NCBI GenBank assembly: GCA_024275215.1
Contig: JAJRZO010000240.1
Coordinates: 1 to 7,369 of the forward strand
Length of the DNA: 7,369 bases
Origin: Candidatus Zixiibacteriota bacterium
Lineage (GTDB): Bacteria > Zixibacteria > MSB-5A5 > JAABVY01 > JAHJOQ01
Direction of reading: 5' to 3'
The notes under the pieces are model-generated. The model was not told where the DNA came from. It was given only the letters and a program-made list of their open reading frames with translations, and ran no database searches. Below are positions 5,831-7,369 of the stretch, in pieces. The translations under genes were made by a program, and so were the position numbers. The number at the start of each line of letters is the position of its first letter. The stretch's first letter is position 1.

Positions 5831-6481
5831 GTGAGAAAAGGCGCTCTGATAACCCTTGAGGGAATCGACTTCTCAGGAAAGTCGACGCAAGCTAATCTAC
5901 TTGCCGACAGGCTCGGAAAGCATGGCGTGAATGCTCGTATTATTCGAGAGCCGGGAGGCACTGATCTCTCCGAAAGGGTTCGCAACATTTTGTTGAGCCG
6001 GGGGGAGATAGAGATCAATGATCGTGCGGAATTGTTCCTGTTTCTGGCAGCCCGTGCGCAGCTTGTCGATCTTGAGCTTCGTCCACTGCTTGATTCAGGC
6101 ACGATTATAGTCTGCGACAGGTTTTTTGATTCCACAATCGCATATCAGGGTTTTGCCAGGGGGATGCCGGTCGATATTATAAAGATGATGAACTCATTCG
6201 CAACAAAGGGACTTGACCCTGATCTGACATTGCTGTATGACCTGCCTGTCGATATTGCCCGTGAAAGGGCACGGTTTTCCAACAGCACACCCGATCGACT
6301 CGAAAGGGAAGGACATGGTTTTCAGCAAAAGGTCAGGGATGGTTATCTCTCACTTGCCGCCGAGAATCCTGATAGAATTAAAATTATTGATGCCACCGGG
6401 GATGTTGAAAACATATCCTCTGAAACCTGGGAACTTACGCTGGATCTGCTGGAGCGACAAGGCATTGCACTCGAAGAATAA
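5831..6481 (+). CDS. tmk: thymidylate kinase
   Basis: dTMP kinase makes dTDP from dTMP and ATP for DNA synthesis. The 216 residues carry all family marks: P-loop GIDFSGKST (11-19), the substrate motif REPGGT (39-44), LFLFLAARAQ (68-77), DRFFDSTIAYQG (96-107) and an arginine-bearing lid region (R145, R148, R156, R159). Phe14 replaces the more common Gly of EGxDGxGKST. GTG at 5831 is the only standard start: an in-frame TGA lies at 5822-5824. A GAGGGA ribosome site (5823-5828) sits only 2 bases from it, closer than usual. No convincing promoter is visible between the terminator and this start, so transcription must begin further upstream or come from read-through. The 3' end overlaps the next gene by 17 bases. 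Confidence 0.94.
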   Translation: MRKGALITLEGIDFSGKSTQANLLADRLGKHGVNARIIREPGGTDLSERVRNILLSRGEIEINDRAELFLFLAARAQLVDLELRPLLDSGTIIVCDRFFDSTIAYQGFARGMPVDIIKMMNSFATKGLDPDLTLLYDLPVDIARERARFSNSTPDRLEREGHGFQQKVRDGYLSLAAENPDRIKIIDATGDVENISSETWELTLDLLERQGIALEE

Positions 6482-7369
6482 CGCCAGTCGTATTCGGATC
6501 ATAAGGGCTGTGTTCGGCCCGGCAATCATCATATTGTTGATCGTTTCTGTTCTTGTCGCTGCAGGCGACCGGAGATATAGAAGTGCGCGATTTCTCGCTG
6601 AATCGATAGCGATCGCGAGCGTTAATGCGTATGAAGAGTCCACGCCGGAGGATATTTTCAATTCAACATGGAATGGGATGAAAAGCATGCTCGACCCATT
6701 TACGAATTTCATTCCGGCGTCATCGTACCAATATGTCGAGGAAGAGAATCAGGGAAGTTTTGAAGGTATAGGCGTTGAAATAACAGTACGCGATGGTCTT
6801 GTAACAATAGTCAGCCCGATAGCGGGATCGCACGCAGAGGAAGTCGGCCTGAGACCGGGGGATCAGATTGTCTCGGTTGACTCGGTGGATGTCACCGAGT
6901 TACCTGCAGATAAAGTTACGAAGATGATACGTGGACCTGCCGGTACGGCGGTTCATCTTGGAATACGCCGTCCCGGTTATAGTGATATTCTCGAATTTAT
7001 TGTCGAGCGACGACGAATCGAGTTATCAAGCGTACCGTTCAGCGGTGTTGTCGATTCGGTTGGTTATATTCGTCTGACAAGATTTTCGCTTGGCACACCC
7101 TACGAATTCAGCGATGCAATCGAAAGCATTATCGAGCAGGGGATATCCTCTATGATTCTTGATCTCAGAGGTAATCCGGGTGGCTTTATGTCTGCCGCTG
7201 TTTATGTCGCAGAGATGTTTCTCCCTAAGGATAAGGTTATTTTGGCGACACGAAGCGCTCGCCGCTGGGAAGTCTATACAATACGCTCTACAGAAGACGG
7301 CCCGCTTATCGATATGCCGCTCGCCATATTGGTCGATGGTGGTTCGGCATCGGCATCTGAGATTGTTGC
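6465..7369 (+). CDS. C-terminal processing peptidase (S41 family) with PDZ domain, 3'-truncated
   Basis: The first 301 residues of a Ctp/Tsp-type serine protease, a periplasmic or membrane-anchored enzyme that trims protein C-termini using a Ser-Lys dyad. A basic N-terminus and one hydrophobic segment (about 18-33) form a membrane anchor or signal. A short helical stretch including SMLDPFTNFI (74-83) follows, then a PDZ domain (about 99-172) with FEGIGVEI and GLRPGDQIVSVD. The protease core then shows GYIRLTRF (200-207), DLRGNPGG (233-240) and the active-site serine motif DGGSASASEIV (291-301). The window ends two bases into the next codon, so the catalytic lysine is not visible. The TTG start at 6465 was chosen because GGAG (6451-6454) lies 10 bases upstream and it gives a proper cytoplasmic N-terminus; GTG at 6510 is an alternative. 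The 17-base overlap with tmk suggests co-transcription. Confidence 0.9.
   Translation, partial: MHSKNNASRIRIIRAVFGPAIIILLIVSVLVAAGDRRYRSARFLAESIAIASVNAYEESTPEDIFNSTWNGMKSMLDPFTNFIPASSYQYVEEENQGSFEGIGVEITVRDGLVTIVSPIAGSHAEEVGLRPGDQIVSVDSVDVTELPADKVTKMIRGPAGTAVHLGIRRPGYSDILEFIVERRRIELSSVPFSGVVDSVGYIRLTRFSLGTPYEFSDAIESIIEQGISSMILDLRGNPGGFMSAAVYVAEMFLPKDKVILATRSARRWEVYTIRSTEDGPLIDMPLAILVDGGSASASEIV

Noticed and set aside
6350..6712. 120-residue minus-strand open frame across the tmk/protease junction
   Set aside because: Opposite to two well-supported genes with conserved motifs and without a recognisable product.

Overview
The window reads as a chromosomal segment of a bacterium with ordinary housekeeping genes, near-balanced base composition and sigma70-like promoters. 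A prolipoprotein-lipidation enzyme and a lipoprotein are present, and TTG and GTG start codons are used alongside ATG. No rRNA, tRNA, CRISPR array, transposase or phage gene is visible. The lineage cannot be fixed from the sequence. An actinobacterial/archaeal-type inositol phosphate synthase beside generic Gram-negative-style genes would fit an uncultured phylum of the FCB/Zixibacteria kind, but that is a weak inference.

Left part (1-2365, all + strand): the 3' part of rsmI (16S rRNA 2'-O-methyltransferase) overlaps a multi-pass PAP2-superfamily (Aur1-like) membrane protein. Then comes lgt (prolipoprotein diacylglyceryl transferase), which appears to have its own promoter.

Middle (2332-3086): two diverged copies of a 72-base REP-like palindromic repeat begin inside the 3' end of lgt. 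They are followed by a small minus-strand DUF4430 lipoprotein gene, convergent with lgt. A 237-base divergent control region carries two good back-to-back sigma70-type promoters, with a small inverted repeat almost exactly midway between their -35 boxes.

Core (3087-5784): a compact three-gene operon of a CDP-alcohol phosphatidyltransferase, a PfkB-family kinase and an inositol-1-phosphate synthase. The first and third enzymes together supply the two steps glucose-6-phosphate -> inositol phosphate -> phosphatidylinositol phosphate, so the operon most likely makes inositol phospholipid. The kinase could feed the same pool by phosphorylating free inositol. The nearby PAP2 protein is a candidate phosphatase or head-group transferase for the product. 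The synthase carries an unusual lysine/arginine-rich C-terminal tail. A strong intrinsic terminator closes the operon.

Right part (5831-7369): tmk (thymidylate kinase, GTG start) overlaps the start of a C-terminal processing protease (S41, PDZ domain), which runs off the window at its active-site serine region.
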